A stretch of 31,029 nt of DNA from Mucilaginibacter sp. UBA5151 (lineage in GTDB: Bacteria; Bacteroidota; Bacteroidia; Sphingobacteriales; Sphingobacteriaceae), in assembly GCA_002413785.1 (NCBI GenBank), contig DHXR01000034.1:88717-119745 (forward strand). Reading direction: 5' to 3'. Shown here piece after piece: positions 1 to 6,821 of the stretch (position 1 is the stretch's first letter; each line of letters opens with the position of its first letter). The notes under the pieces were generated by a model that saw only the letters and a program-made list of their open reading frames with translations, made no database searches and had not been told where the DNA came from. Position numbers and translations under genes: made by a program.

Positions 1-55
1 ACCAGGGACCAAAAGATTATGAGTCTTCTACTCTAACCGACTGAGCTATAGGCGC
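1..55 (-). tRNA. tRNA with CAT anticodon (probably elongator Met), 3' part outside window
   Basis: On the minus strand the 5' end lies at 55. The acceptor strand GCGCCTA is followed by TA and a D arm GCTC...GAGT. The anticodon stem GAAGA/TCTTT closes the loop CTCATAA, giving anticodon CAT. The variable region and the start of the T arm (GGTCCCTGGT) are visible before the window ends. The initiator tRNA is unlikely because its three G-C pairs below the anticodon loop are absent. A lysidine-modified Ile tRNA cannot be excluded because the 3' half is missing. Confidence 0.88.
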
Positions 56-127
56 AGGGCAATGATCAAAATAAGATCATCTTTGCTGAACAAAATTAAG
101 CTAAAAAGCTGTCACTTGTTCAGGCTG

Positions 128-158
128 CAAATGTAGAAATTTTAAATTTATACTGAAA
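128..158 (-). promoter_or_regulatory. candidate promoter of the tRNA
   Basis: On the minus strand TACATTTG (135-128) matches the Bacteroidota -7 consensus TAnnTTTG exactly. TTTC (158-155), 19 bp upstream, is one base off the -33 consensus TTTG. It would start transcription about 65 nt before the tRNA. This is a consensus match only. Confidence 0.5.
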
Positions 159-225
159 TGAATTTTGAAATTTTTAATAATTTGACTTCAATTAAAGCAT
201 CCCGGCCAAATAATCGGCCCAGCCT

Positions 226-257
226 TTTGATAATTCATACTGAATTGTACATATTTG
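226..257 (+). promoter_or_regulatory. candidate promoter of the HAD hydrolase gene
   Basis: TTTG (226-229), a 20-bp spacer and CATATTTG (250-257) fit the Bacteroidota -33/-7 pattern with one mismatch. The predicted start falls just ahead of the ATG at 276, which favours that codon over the in-frame TTG at 255. Confidence 0.45.
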
Positions 258-275
258 CCGCAAATTAATTCTCCA

Positions 276-905
276 ATGCAAAACATCAAAAACATCATCT
301 TTGACTATGGCAATGTAATTTTCAGCCTTGATTTTTTGAAGAGCCAGCAGGCCTGGCAGGCCCTGGGCATTGATAACGCCAGTGATTTTTACAGTCATAA
401 AATACAGGACCCAATATTTACCGATTTTGAAAGAGGCGATATAAGCGCCGAAGATTTCAGGAAACATATCAGGAAAATCACCGGAGATGCCCAACTGGCC
501 GACCATCAGATCGACTATGCATGGAACAGCCTGCTGGTGGGTGTGCCCGAAGGAAACCATGAGTTATTACTCAGCCTTAAACCCCGGTACCACACTTTTT
601 TGCTGAGCAATATCAACCAGATCCATTATGATTTTATTATGGATTACCTTAAAATTGAATTTGGTTTTGATGGCAACAGCCACCTGTTCGAAAAAACATA
701 TTATTCACATCTTGTCGGCAAACGTAAACCCGACGCAGCTATTTTTGAGCAGGTATTAAATGAAAACAACCTCAACCCGGCCGAAACCCTTTTTATTGAC
801 GATAGTCCCCAGCACATAGCCACCGCCCAAAAACTGGGCATACAAACCTACCTGATGGCTGCTCCGGATAGCATCCAGGCGCTTTTTAACCGAGGTGAAA
901 GGTGA
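276..905 (+). CDS. HAD-superfamily phosphatase (YihX-like)
   Basis: A cytosolic haloacid-dehalogenase-type hydrolase of 209 aa, probably a small phosphomonoesterase; the substrate cannot be read from sequence. Motif I is FDYGNV (nucleophile D10), motif II LLSN (S111), motif III GKRKPD (K151) and motif IV FIDDS (D175, D176), with an alpha-helical cap between motifs I and II. Motif I has Gly at the usual second Asp position, as in E. coli YihX (FDLGNV), so this is a known sub-family trait. ATG 276 is preferred to TTG 255 because it lies nine codons before motif I and follows a plausible promoter. The gene converges on proline dehydrogenase, and its last codons and stop lie inside the left arm of the 894-975 hairpin. 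Confidence 0.88.
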   Translation: MQNIKNIIFDYGNVIFSLDFLKSQQAWQALGIDNASDFYSHKIQDPIFTDFERGDISAEDFRKHIRKITGDAQLADHQIDYAWNSLLVGVPEGNHELLLSLKPRYHTFLLSNINQIHYDFIMDYLKIEFGFDGNSHLFEKTYYSHLVGKRKPDAAIFEQVLNENNLNPAETLFIDDSPQHIATAQKLGIQTYLMAAPDSIQALFNRGER

Positions 906-975
906 AGGGCAAAAGGCGAAAGGTAAAAGGCAAAAAAAATGCGCACCTTTCACCTTTCACCTTTCGCCTTTAACC
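894..975. repeat. iterated-unit inverted repeat between convergent genes (unit GGTGAAAG)
   Basis: The left arm (894-931) iterates GGTGAAAG, GGCGAAAG and GGTAAAAG. The right arm (943-975) iterates the complement CTTTCACC. The best-paired core is about 19 bp with one mismatch. Both flanking genes stop inside it: each ends Gly-Glu-Arg and then uses the TGA in AGGTGA. It is probably a bidirectional terminator and belongs to the same architectural class as 2141-2230, 4668-4804 and 12929-13015. Confidence 0.8.
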
Positions 976-2146
976 TTCTTCTCTTAATTTCCTTCACAAT
1001 CAAATTCAGCTCACGGCTCATTTGTCCTGCTATGGCGGTGTTTTCCTGGGCCCTTCTGAACAGGTAAGGTAAAACAGCTTTGATTGGCCCATAAGGCACG
1101 TATTTAGCCACGTTGTATTTCGCATCAGCGAGGTTAAAGCTCAGGTTATCGCTCATCCCCAGCAGTTGAGAAAAATACACATGCGGGTTTTTATGGTCGA
1201 TCCCTTTTTTATCCAATAACCCGGCAAGATACCGGCAGCTTTCTTCATTATGTGTGCCCGATACAAAGGCAATGGTTTCAATGTGGTCGGTGCAAAAATT
1301 TTCGGCTTCATCATAATCGGCATCAGTCTCCTTTTTGCTGTTATGAATTGGTGAGGGGTAACCTTTTTCTGCTGCACGCAGGCGTTCAGTTTCCATATAC
1401 GCACCCCTTACAAGTTTAGCGCCTAAAATAAAACCCTCTTTAACCGCTATGGCATGATCGCTTTTTAATGAGGCAAGTTTATCATTCCGGTATAATTGAT
1501 AGGTATGGTAAACAATAGGTTTTTTGCTGTTAAAACGCCGCATCATATTTAAAACCAGTTCGTCGATGGTGTTTTGTATCCAGGTTTGTTCTGCGTCTAT
1601 CATCACCGTTATTCCCAGAGAATGGGCCTTTTCGCAAATTGCCAGTACCCTGGCCTGTATCCTTTGCCATTCTTCCTCTTCAGCGGTAGTAAGCTCCACA
1701 CCCGCATCAAGTTTTTCCATCAGCGAAAAACGTGAAACCCCCGTCATTTTAAATACTGTAAGCGGGATAGCCTTGTTTACCGACGCCTGCTCAATAGTGC
1801 GCATAATTTCATCGCGGGTATTATCAAAAACAAGCGCATCATCTTCACCCTCAACAGCATAATCCAGGATGGTACCTACCCCCCCGTCATAAAGATTTTT
1901 AATGGCCGCATCGCAACCAGATATGGTTTCGCCGCCGCAAAAGTGTTTAAAAATGGTAGCCCTGATAATGCTTTTTATCGGAAGGCCGATTTTCATAGCG
2001 AAATTGGTCACCGGAGGGCCAATCTTAACTAAAAAGTTTACATTAATTACCCTGAATAGCCAGTAAGCACGTTTCAGGTCGAAGTCGGAAGAATGGCGGA
2101 ACGCGATCTCTGTGTTTTCAAAAGAAAGATGGTCAGTTTGGTTCAT
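950..2146 (-). CDS. proline dehydrogenase (monofunctional)
   Basis: An FAD-dependent proline dehydrogenase of 398 aa that oxidises L-proline to pyrroline-5-carboxylate, the first step of proline breakdown, probably at the inner face of the membrane with quinone as acceptor. The beta/alpha barrel motifs are in order: LDYAVEGE (95-102), FKMTG (132-136), MIDAEQTW (182-189), YHTYQLYRND (213-222), KLVRGAYMETER (244-255), SGTHNEES (296-303), and YLFRRAQEN (361-369) with the paired arginines that hold the substrate carboxylate. There is no aldehyde-dehydrogenase half, so it is the single-function form and not a full-length PutA. The start codon sits in a repeat unit (ACTATGAAC) of the hairpin at 2141-2230, and the stop sits in the 894-975 hairpin. 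Confidence 0.93.
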   Translation of the reverse strand: MNQTDHLSFENTEIAFRHSSDFDLKRAYWLFRVINVNFLVKIGPPVTNFAMKIGLPIKSIIRATIFKHFCGGETISGCDAAIKNLYDGGVGTILDYAVEGEDDALVFDNTRDEIMRTIEQASVNKAIPLTVFKMTGVSRFSLMEKLDAGVELTTAEEEEWQRIQARVLAICEKAHSLGITVMIDAEQTWIQNTIDELVLNMMRRFNSKKPIVYHTYQLYRNDKLASLKSDHAIAVKEGFILGAKLVRGAYMETERLRAAEKGYPSPIHNSKKETDADYDEAENFCTDHIETIAFVSGTHNEESCRYLAGLLDKKGIDHKNPHVYFSQLLGMSDNLSFNLADAKYNVAKYVPYGPIKAVLPYLFRRAQENTAIAGQMSRELNLIVKEIKRRRLKAKGER

Positions 2147-2230
2147 AGTTCACAGTTAATAGTTCATAGAAGAATGTTTGATAGCTGAATGCTGCCTTTC
2201 CATCAACTATGAACAATGAACTATGAACAT
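2141..2230. repeat. iterated-unit inverted repeat (unit AGTTCATAG) in the divergent spacer
   Basis: The left arm (2141-2184) iterates GTTCATAG, GTTCACAG, GTTAATAG, GTTCATAG and GTTTGATAG. The right arm (2201-2230) iterates CAACTATG, AACAATG and AACTATGAAC. The arm nearest proline dehydrogenase includes that gene's ATG. If transcription starts near 2236, the whole 5' leader of that mRNA would be this hairpin. Confidence 0.75.
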
Positions 2231-2241
2231 GCAAAGCGACG

Positions 2242-2249
2242 CAAAATTA
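2242..2249 (-). promoter_or_regulatory. possible -7 element for proline dehydrogenase
   Basis: TAATTTTG on the minus strand matches TAnnTTTG, but no -33 element is seen at the right distance. The region is AT-rich, so a chance match is possible. Confidence 0.3.
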
Positions 2250-2290
2250 TAAAATAACAATTACCATATCTCATTATTCCGCGAATAGTT

Positions 2291-2298
2291 TATTTTTG
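2291..2298 (+). promoter_or_regulatory. possible -7 element for the S4-domain gene and aroB
   Basis: TATTTTTG matches TAnnTTTG and lies 7 bp before the ATG at 2306. A transcript from it would be leaderless or nearly so. No -33 element is apparent. Confidence 0.35.
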
Positions 2299-2305
2299 CC
2301 CACCC

Positions 2306-2512
2306 ATGATAGAATTTAAGGTAACAGGCGACTATATCCCCATGATACAACTGCTAAAGGCGGCTAACCTGGTGCAAACCGGCGGCGAAGCGCAAATAGT
2401 TGTAACAGAGGGCGAGGTAAAATACAACGGCCATATTGATTACCGCAAACGCCTTAAAGTGAGAAGCGGTGATACTGTTGAATTCAGGGGTGAAACTATC
2501 AGGATTATTTGA
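2306..2512 (+). CDS. small S4-domain RNA-binding protein (YbcJ/YaaA-like)
   Basis: A 68-residue protein made of little more than one S4 RNA-binding fold. The signature runs from IQLLKAANLVQTGGEA through VTEGEVKYNG to a C-terminal LKVRSGDTVEFRGETI, the alpha-L motif of the YbcJ/YaaA group. Such proteins bind structured RNA and are thought to act in the cytosol around ribosomes, but no target can be named here. The stop is followed by three bases and then the aroB start, so the two are surely cotranscribed. The start is the only ATG giving a full domain. Confidence 0.85.
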   Translation: MIEFKVTGDYIPMIQLLKAANLVQTGGEAQIVVTEGEVKYNGHIDYRKRLKVRSGDTVEFRGETIRII

Positions 2513-2515
2513 TTT

Positions 2516-3574
2516 ATGAAGACGATACAGAGCGACAATTATCCAATTTTTTTTGAAAACAGCATTGCTGAACTGGTTAAATTTATAAAGCAGGGAAACT
2601 ATTCCCGTTTTTTTATTTTGACAGATGAAAATACCGAAAAGTATTGCCTGCCTGCGATAAAAAACGAATTGGGCGATATGGATAATTACGACCTGATTGA
2701 AATACCCGCCGGTGAAGAAAATAAAGACATTGATTTTTGCATAGGCATTTGGCGTATGCTGATAGATTTTGAAGCCGACCGCAAAAGTTTAATGGTAAAC
2801 CTGGGTGGCGGCGTGATCAGCGATATGGGCGGCTTTGCCGCTTCTACCTTTAAACGCGGTATTGATTTTGTGCACGTGCCTACTACCCTGCTCTCCCAGG
2901 TAGATGCGTCTGTAGGCGGCAAAACAGGCATTGATATCAACAGCATAAAAAACATCATCGGCACGTTTACCCCGCCGAAAGCGGTGTTTATTAATTATGA
3001 ATTTTTAAAAACACTGCCTGAGCGCCAAATACTTTCGGGCCTGGCCGAGATGCTGAAACATGGCCTGATCATGGATGCCGATTATTGGAAAGCCCTTAAA
3101 AGCAGCGACCTTAGCTATCCTTCGGAAGAACTGATTTACAGGTCCATCGAAATAAAGAACAAAGTGGTTATTGAAGATCCCACCGAAAAAGGCATACGCA
3201 AAGCGCTTAATTTTGGTCATACCACGGGGCATGCCATCGAAACCAATTCGCTGCTCAATGACGGAAGGCCTTTAACTCATGGAGAAGCCATAGCTATCGG
3301 CATGATCTGCGAAGCCTATCTTTCCTATAAAAAAACCGGCCTTAGCAGTGATGAACTTGCCGAAATTGTTGCCGTTATCAATAGCCTTTACCCCAAATAC
3401 CCGCTCAAAGAAGCCAGCTACCCCGATCTGTTAGCCATTATGCTGAAAGATAAAAAGAACCAGAACGGCAAAATCAACTGTACCCTGCTTACCAGCATAG
3501 GCCAATGCATCCTGGATAATATTTGTACCGATGCCGAACTGTGCGAAAGTTTGTCGTACTATGCCGGGTTGTAA
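2516..3574 (+). CDS. aroB: 3-dehydroquinate synthase
   Basis: A 352-aa cytosolic enzyme of the shikimate pathway that converts DAHP to 3-dehydroquinate using NAD and a divalent metal. Visible motifs are the glycine-rich nucleotide site NLGGGVISDMGGFAAS (95-110), VPTTLLSQVDASVGGKTGID (121-140), the metal-site segments SGLAEMLKHG (174-183) and LNFGHTTGHAIE (231-242), and LTHGEAIAIGM (253-263). Length is close to the family norm of about 360. It is the second gene of a two-gene unit with the S4-domain protein and has no promoter room of its own. The nearest downstream hairpin (3685-3709) pairs better for the opposing transcript. Confidence 0.96.
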   Translation: MKTIQSDNYPIFFENSIAELVKFIKQGNYSRFFILTDENTEKYCLPAIKNELGDMDNYDLIEIPAGEENKDIDFCIGIWRMLIDFEADRKSLMVNLGGGVISDMGGFAASTFKRGIDFVHVPTTLLSQVDASVGGKTGIDINSIKNIIGTFTPPKAVFINYEFLKTLPERQILSGLAEMLKHGLIMDADYWKALKSSDLSYPSEELIYRSIEIKNKVVIEDPTEKGIRKALNFGHTTGHAIETNSLLNDGRPLTHGEAIAIGMICEAYLSYKKTGLSSDELAEIVAVINSLYPKYPLKEASYPDLLAIMLKDKKNQNGKINCTLLTSIGQCILDNICTDAELCESLSYYAGL

Positions 3575-3639
3575 GGTAGTTTAGGCTGGTAGGAAATTAT
3601 CGGTTCATCATTAATAATCAACCCAATCATCCCAAAAAA

Positions 3640-3672
3640 TCGGTGTAATCACTGTAAAAATCGGTGTAATCC
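3640..3672. repeat. short direct repeat AAAAATCGGTGTAATC
   Basis: Two copies of AAAAATCGGTGTAATC, with looser AATCA/CCAATCATCC words just before them, lie between aroB and the next gene. There is no inverted partner and no coding potential. Confidence 0.6.
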
Positions 3673-3676
3673 CCAC

Positions 3677-3709
3677 AAAAAAAAAGCCACCTGCCTCAAA
3701 CAGATAGCT
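3677..3709 (-). terminator. rho-independent terminator of the GIN-domain gene
   Basis: Read on the minus strand, AGCTATCTG (3709-3701), a 7-nt loop and CAGGTGGCT (3693-3685) pair over nine positions with two G-U wobbles. Nine T follow (3685-3677). It lies about 35 bp after the stop at 3745. On the plus strand the same stem has two C-A mismatches and only a short T run, so it serves aroB less well. Confidence 0.75.
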
Positions 3710-3744
3710 TTCCATGTATATATAGAACTTTTCGAAAAGTCGCC

Positions 3745-4347
3745 TTAGATACCAGTCATTTCATCCTCTTTGCCTGCTAACGGGAAATTGACCTTTTTTT
3801 CTGTGAAACGGGCAGCAGAAAAATTACTGTTATTTACACTGGATGCGTAATTATGATTTAAATTAAACTCGTTGGCCGAACCACTCAGATCGGCTTTAGC
3901 ATGGTCGTTCACAGTAACATTAGCGCTAACAGCATCAAAATTCAATTTTGCAGAAGCATTATTGTGCAGGTCAACATCAAATTCAATTTTGGATATGTCA
4001 CCGAATGTTCTAACCTCTGCATTGTCATAAGCAGCGATAGAACTAAGCTCGTTGGCTGTTACCCAAACTACCAGTTTTTCGGCAGTGTATGAGGTAATCC
4101 GAAGCACGCCGTTAGAACTCTGAATCAGGGCACTTTCAGAATAATATTTGTTATACACTTTTACCTGGTCGGCCGGACCGTCAGAAATAAATAGCTCAAC
4201 ATTTCCGTGAACTTCAATTTTATTGATGGCACTGATGCCGGTTAAAGTTGTTACAACAGCACTATTTGAGGTGGATGCATAGCTTGATTTTGCGATTCCT
4301 AATACAACAACAAACATTGTGATTATGGAGCGTATTTTTGTTTTCAT
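3745..4347 (-). CDS. exported GIN-domain (DUF2807) protein
   Basis: A 200-aa secreted or periplasmic protein. The ATG at 4347 gives a classical signal peptide (MKTKIRSIITMFVVVLGIA, then a probable cut near SSYAS). A longer in-frame reading back to 4401 would bury the signal peptide behind 18 polar residues. The mature part begins with INKIEVHGNVELFISDG, typical of the head-GIN/DUF2807 beta-helix domain, followed by repeated beta strands such as ITSYTAEKLVVWVTANELSSIAAYDNAEV and NVTVNDHAKADLSG. Members are often labelled putative autotransporter adhesin, but the role is unproven. The gene stands alone, with a terminator just after it and a pair of direct repeats about 120-150 bp upstream. Confidence 0.82.
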   Translation of the reverse strand: MKTKIRSIITMFVVVLGIAKSSYASTSNSAVVTTLTGISAINKIEVHGNVELFISDGPADQVKVYNKYYSESALIQSSNGVLRITSYTAEKLVVWVTANELSSIAAYDNAEVRTFGDISKIEFDVDLHNNASAKLNFDAVSANVTVNDHAKADLSGSANEFNLNHNYASSVNNSNFSAARFTEKKVNFPLAGKEDEMTGI

Positions 4348-4464
4348 TTTTTTATTGTTTTGATTATCAATTATTTCTATTCTTTCAATTTTTAAATACA
4401 ACCATAAGACGAATCTGATTTGAAAAGGTTACACAAATTTGTAAGAAATAGATGAACGCCCTGA

Positions 4465-4498
4465 TTTCATCGGCAAAGGTGGGCTTTTCATCGGCGAA
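4465..4498. promoter_or_regulatory. direct-repeat pair upstream of the GIN-domain gene
   Basis: TTTCATCGGCAAA and TTTCATCGGCGAA are 12 of 13 identical and start 21 bp apart, two helical turns. That geometry is what LytTR-type response regulators bind. The assignment to such a regulator is inference from spacing only. Confidence 0.4.
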
Positions 4499-4667
4499 CT
4501 TTTTTCATCTTAGTGTAATAATAACACTAAGTTTCTTTTTGGCGGTAAACCAAATATAATTTTGTTTAAGAGAATAACGGCTAATGAAACAACGGCGTCA
4601 AAATGACCATTGCGAAATGTAAACAAGGCATTAAGGTGAAAGGAAATATTTAATTCTTTGAGGTAAA

Positions 4668-4804
4668 AAGTCCGAAAGCCGGGAAAGTCCGAAAGTCCGA
4701 AAGATGAAGCGTCTTTTATTCAGAGATTGGTTAAAATAATTTCTGCAAATCAGGTTGCCGGACCCAACCGCAGCGTCTTTCGGACTTTCCCGACTTTCGG
4801 ACTT
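4668..4804. repeat. iterated-unit inverted repeat (unit AAGTCCGA)
   Basis: The left arm (4668-4695) and right arm (4777-4804) are complementary at 27 of 28 positions. Each arm is a run of AAGTCCGA/AAGTCGGGA words, and the left arm carries an extra unit to 4703. The loop is about 80 bp. It lies 75 bp outside the left end of the IS and is not part of it. Confidence 0.85.
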
Positions 4805-4878
4805 CCCCAACTCAGCAGGGCAAACGCATTCAAAAGAGACTCAAATGAAGGTAAAGGTGTTGCTGAATTAGTTGATAA

Positions 4879-4907
4879 GACCCCTTGGGGCATACGCGTC
4901 AACCTAA
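4879..4907 (+). repeat. IS left inverted repeat
   Basis: The outer part contains the small palindrome CCCCTTGGGG. The inner 20 bases match the right end exactly. Confidence 0.88.
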
Positions 4908-4947
4908 CAATACGCTGTATTAAGAGAGAGTGTTTGAGCGATTAATT

Positions 4948-5151
4948 TCACTTATCTTTTTCTTTTTTGGGAAGATTGGTTTTGGCTTGTTTTACACGTT
5001 TTAATACGAAGCTATTCCTATCTTCTATCAGCCACTCCATTTCTTCGCCTTTTTCTAACAGACATGCATCGGCAACCGCTGCCGGGAAATTCACATAAAA
5101 CGATTTGGTGCCCCCCCGTTCGACTTTTTGAACTTTTACCTTATATCCCAT
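4948..5151 (-). CDS. AbrB/SpoVT-like small DNA-binding protein carried by the IS
   Basis: A 67-aa protein inside the IS, transcribed away from the transposase. The sequence YKVKVQKVERGGTKSFYVNFP...LEKGEEMEWLIEDRNSFVLKRV has the strand pattern of a swapped-hairpin AbrB/MazE domain, followed by a lysine-rich tail (KTNLPKKEKDK). Proteins of this fold bind DNA as dimers. A 26-bp perfect palindrome begins 13 bp upstream of its start and lies between it and the transposase, so it plausibly represses both itself and transposition. No toxin gene accompanies it, so an antitoxin role is unlikely. The family assignment is by pattern and not certain. Confidence 0.7.
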   Translation of the reverse strand: MGYKVKVQKVERGGTKSFYVNFPAAVADACLLEKGEEMEWLIEDRNSFVLKRVKQAKTNLPKKEKDK

Positions 5152-5164
5152 TTTTTTTGATTAG

Positions 5165-5190
5165 TTTACATAGTATATATACTATGTAAA
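5165..5190. promoter_or_regulatory. 26-bp perfect palindrome in the IS divergent promoter region
   Basis: The half-site TTTACATAGTATA is followed directly by its exact complement, giving a perfect 26-bp dyad. It lies 13 bp from the AbrB-like start and 37 bp from the transposase start, the expected place for an operator shared by both. Confidence 0.75.
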
Positions 5191-5227
5191 TATATGTAGT
5201 TTCATCCATTAATCAAAAAAAGACATT

Positions 5228-6547
5228 ATGAAAAAGAGCGATTTTTTAGCGTTACTAAATGCCATGAACATTGATGCTAATCAAATAGAAAAAATAGCAA
5301 CGGATACCGGATTTCAGATGCGTAAAGGTCTTGTAGAGCCTGCTGATATTTTATATGCTATTTGTTGCCAATCCATACATGGAACGGTTAGTTTCAATGA
5401 TTTGGCGGCAAAAATTGATGCCGAAACTACTGTTTCTGTAAGCAGACAGGCAATTGCAAAGAAGACGGGCAAAGAATCATGTATAGATTTTTTAAAGAAA
5501 ATACTGGCGCTTGTTATTATAAGCAGAATCGGTAAAGAAGAAATCGATTCATTGCGGCAAGCCGGTAAATTTAAACGTGTCTTAGTGCAGGACAGCACAA
5601 TTATTGGGTTACCCATTAGATTGTTTGGCTTTTTTTCCGGTGTCTCAAATGCCCACACAAGTGTTTGCAACGCCCGTATCCAGTGTGTCTACGATTTAAT
5701 AACTGAAAGCTTTATTTGTTTTACCATCGACCCTTATACTAAAAATGACATAAAAGCCGCCCCTGAATTAAGTGTAGAAAAGGACGACCTTGTTATTCGG
5801 GACAGAGGGTATCTGACTATGAAGGAAGTTGAAAGGCATTTAACATCAGAGGCGGACTGCATATACAGGTATCAAAGCAATATGATCCTTTTAGACAGCC
5901 AAACAAGAGAAAGAATTAACCTGCTTGCGGAATTACAATCAAAAAAACAACTTGATTTTCAGGTTATTTTAAATAATGAAAGCGGTACAAAAATCAGGAT
6001 CGTTGCCTTGCCTGTAAGTGAGGAAATTGCAAACAAGCGCAGGATGAAAGCAAAAAAGGAGGCTAAAAAAGAACCTGGCAAAGATTGCCTGGCCCTGATG
6101 TCCTGGTCTATTTTTATTACTACCATTTCCAAACAGGATGCAGATTATAACTTTCTTTTCAGAGTATATAGCCTTAGGTGGCGAATTGAAATAATATTTA
6201 AATCATGGAAAAGCAATATGGAGTTTTCTAAAATTCATAATGTTTCCAAAAAACAATTATCCCTTATCCTTTATGCGCGGTTCATCATGATAATAATTTA
6301 CATCCAGTATATTTTTTCGCCTGCCAGAATGATCATAAAAAAACAACTGAAAAAAGAACTGAGTATGATAAAAGTAGTCCGTTATCTAATAAAAAACACC
6401 TCCAAAATAATACAAATCGCTAAAGCAATAGAAAATTACAAGGACAAGCTATGCTATCATCTAATTGCTTTAGCCAGATATTGCTCTTATGATAAAAGAG
6501 TCAGAGCCAATTTTGAACAAGAATTCGATGCAGCGTTCTTACCTTAG
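5228..6547 (+). CDS. IS4-family DDE transposase
   Basis: A 439-aa cut-and-paste transposase. The catalytic triad is visible as D122 (VLVQDST), D192 (VIRDRGY) and E321 (YSLRWRIEIIF). The IS4 signature Y-(2)-R-(3)-E-(6)-K is exact at Y314, R317, E321 and K328. The N-terminal 110 residues form the helical DNA-binding region, and a long beta insertion precedes the last catalytic residue, as usual for IS4 enzymes. The frame is intact with no truncation, so the element may still be active. The gene ends inside the right terminal repeat. The start follows an A-rich leader with no clear Shine-Dalgarno, normal for this phylum. Confidence 0.92.
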   Translation: MKKSDFLALLNAMNIDANQIEKIATDTGFQMRKGLVEPADILYAICCQSIHGTVSFNDLAAKIDAETTVSVSRQAIAKKTGKESCIDFLKKILALVIISRIGKEEIDSLRQAGKFKRVLVQDSTIIGLPIRLFGFFSGVSNAHTSVCNARIQCVYDLITESFICFTIDPYTKNDIKAAPELSVEKDDLVIRDRGYLTMKEVERHLTSEADCIYRYQSNMILLDSQTRERINLLAELQSKKQLDFQVILNNESGTKIRIVALPVSEEIANKRRMKAKKEAKKEPGKDCLALMSWSIFITTISKQDADYNFLFRVYSLRWRIEIIFKSWKSNMEFSKIHNVSKKQLSLILYARFIMIIIYIQYIFSPARMIIKKQLKKELSMIKVVRYLIKNTSKIIQIAKAIENYKDKLCYHLIALARYCSYDKRVRANFEQEFDAAFLP

Positions 6548-6572
6548 GTTGACGCGTATGCCCGTAGGGGTC
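6544..6572 (-). repeat. IS right inverted repeat
   Basis: It is complementary to the left end at 27 of 29 positions. The outermost part (TGCCCGTAGGGG) resembles the stem of the intergenic palindromes at 30949-31014. Confidence 0.88.
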
Positions 6573-6710
6573 AAATATTGATAGAAATACAGACCAACCC
6601 GACATTGTGTGCCGCAGGTACCTAATCTCCGCCATGTAGTAGCGCTAATGCCGCTTTGTTCGTTACGTACCGCACGCTAAATCCTTTTTAATATTATCTA
6701 CCAATATTTC
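6572..6710. repeat. MITE-like repeat next to the IS (ends TTTCTACCRATATTTG)
   Basis: CAAATATTGATAGAAA (6572-6587) and the near-complement TATCTACCAATATTTC (6695-6710) bound a 139-bp non-coding stretch with a near-palindrome GTGCCGCAGGTAC. A second element with the same ends is at 30785-30873, and the sequences leading into their shared end (for example GTACCGCACGCTAAAT here and CTGCAGCACGCAAAT there) also align. The first base overlaps the IS end. Nothing coding is seen from here to 6821. Confidence 0.55.
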
Positions 6711-6821
6711 GCACCTATGGCGCTTTTTTTAATATTTCGGCTTGATTCATTGCAACACTGTAGGGTCTTCTTTGGAGCGCTATCAGAATTGAAATATTTC
6801 AATGCGTTTGCCGTGCCTCAG

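Larger units (their letters stand above)
4348..4878. other. spacer without convincing genes between the GIN gene and the IS
   Basis: This holds the GIN gene's upstream region, two direct repeats TTTCATCGGCRAA (4465-4477 and 4486-4498), an 8-bp-arm inverted repeat CTTAGTGT/ACACTAAG (4509-4531) and the iterated-unit hairpin at 4668-4804. A 72-codon open frame at 4727-4945 runs through the hairpin and into the IS end and is not considered a gene. Confidence 0.6.
4879..6572 (+). mobile_element. IS4-family insertion sequence with passenger gene
   Basis: This 1,694-bp element is bounded by 29-bp inverted ends (4879-4907 and 6544-6572) that agree at 27 positions. Each end reads GACCCCT, two variable bases, then GGGCATACGCGTCAACCTAA going inward. 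It encodes an intact YREK transposase on the plus strand and a divergent AbrB-like protein on the minus strand. The transposase stop codon lies in the right end. No direct target duplication is evident at the outer edges, which suggests an old insertion or a later rearrangement. Confidence 0.88.

Noticed and set aside
276..905. Loss of the second catalytic Asp in the HAD protein
   Set aside because: Gly at that position is normal for YihX-like members and does not by itself signal an inactive enzyme.
3640..3672. Possible CRISPR-like repeat (AAAAATCGGTGTAATC twice)
   Set aside because: Only two copies with almost no spacer between them and no cas genes in the window.
4727..4945. 72-codon plus-strand frame
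   Set aside because: It runs through the right arm of the 4668-4804 hairpin and into the IS left end, with no recognisable domain.
4870..6582. Target-site duplication of the IS (TTGATA on both sides)
   Set aside because: The two TTGATA words are at different distances from the terminal repeats, so they are not a flanking duplication.
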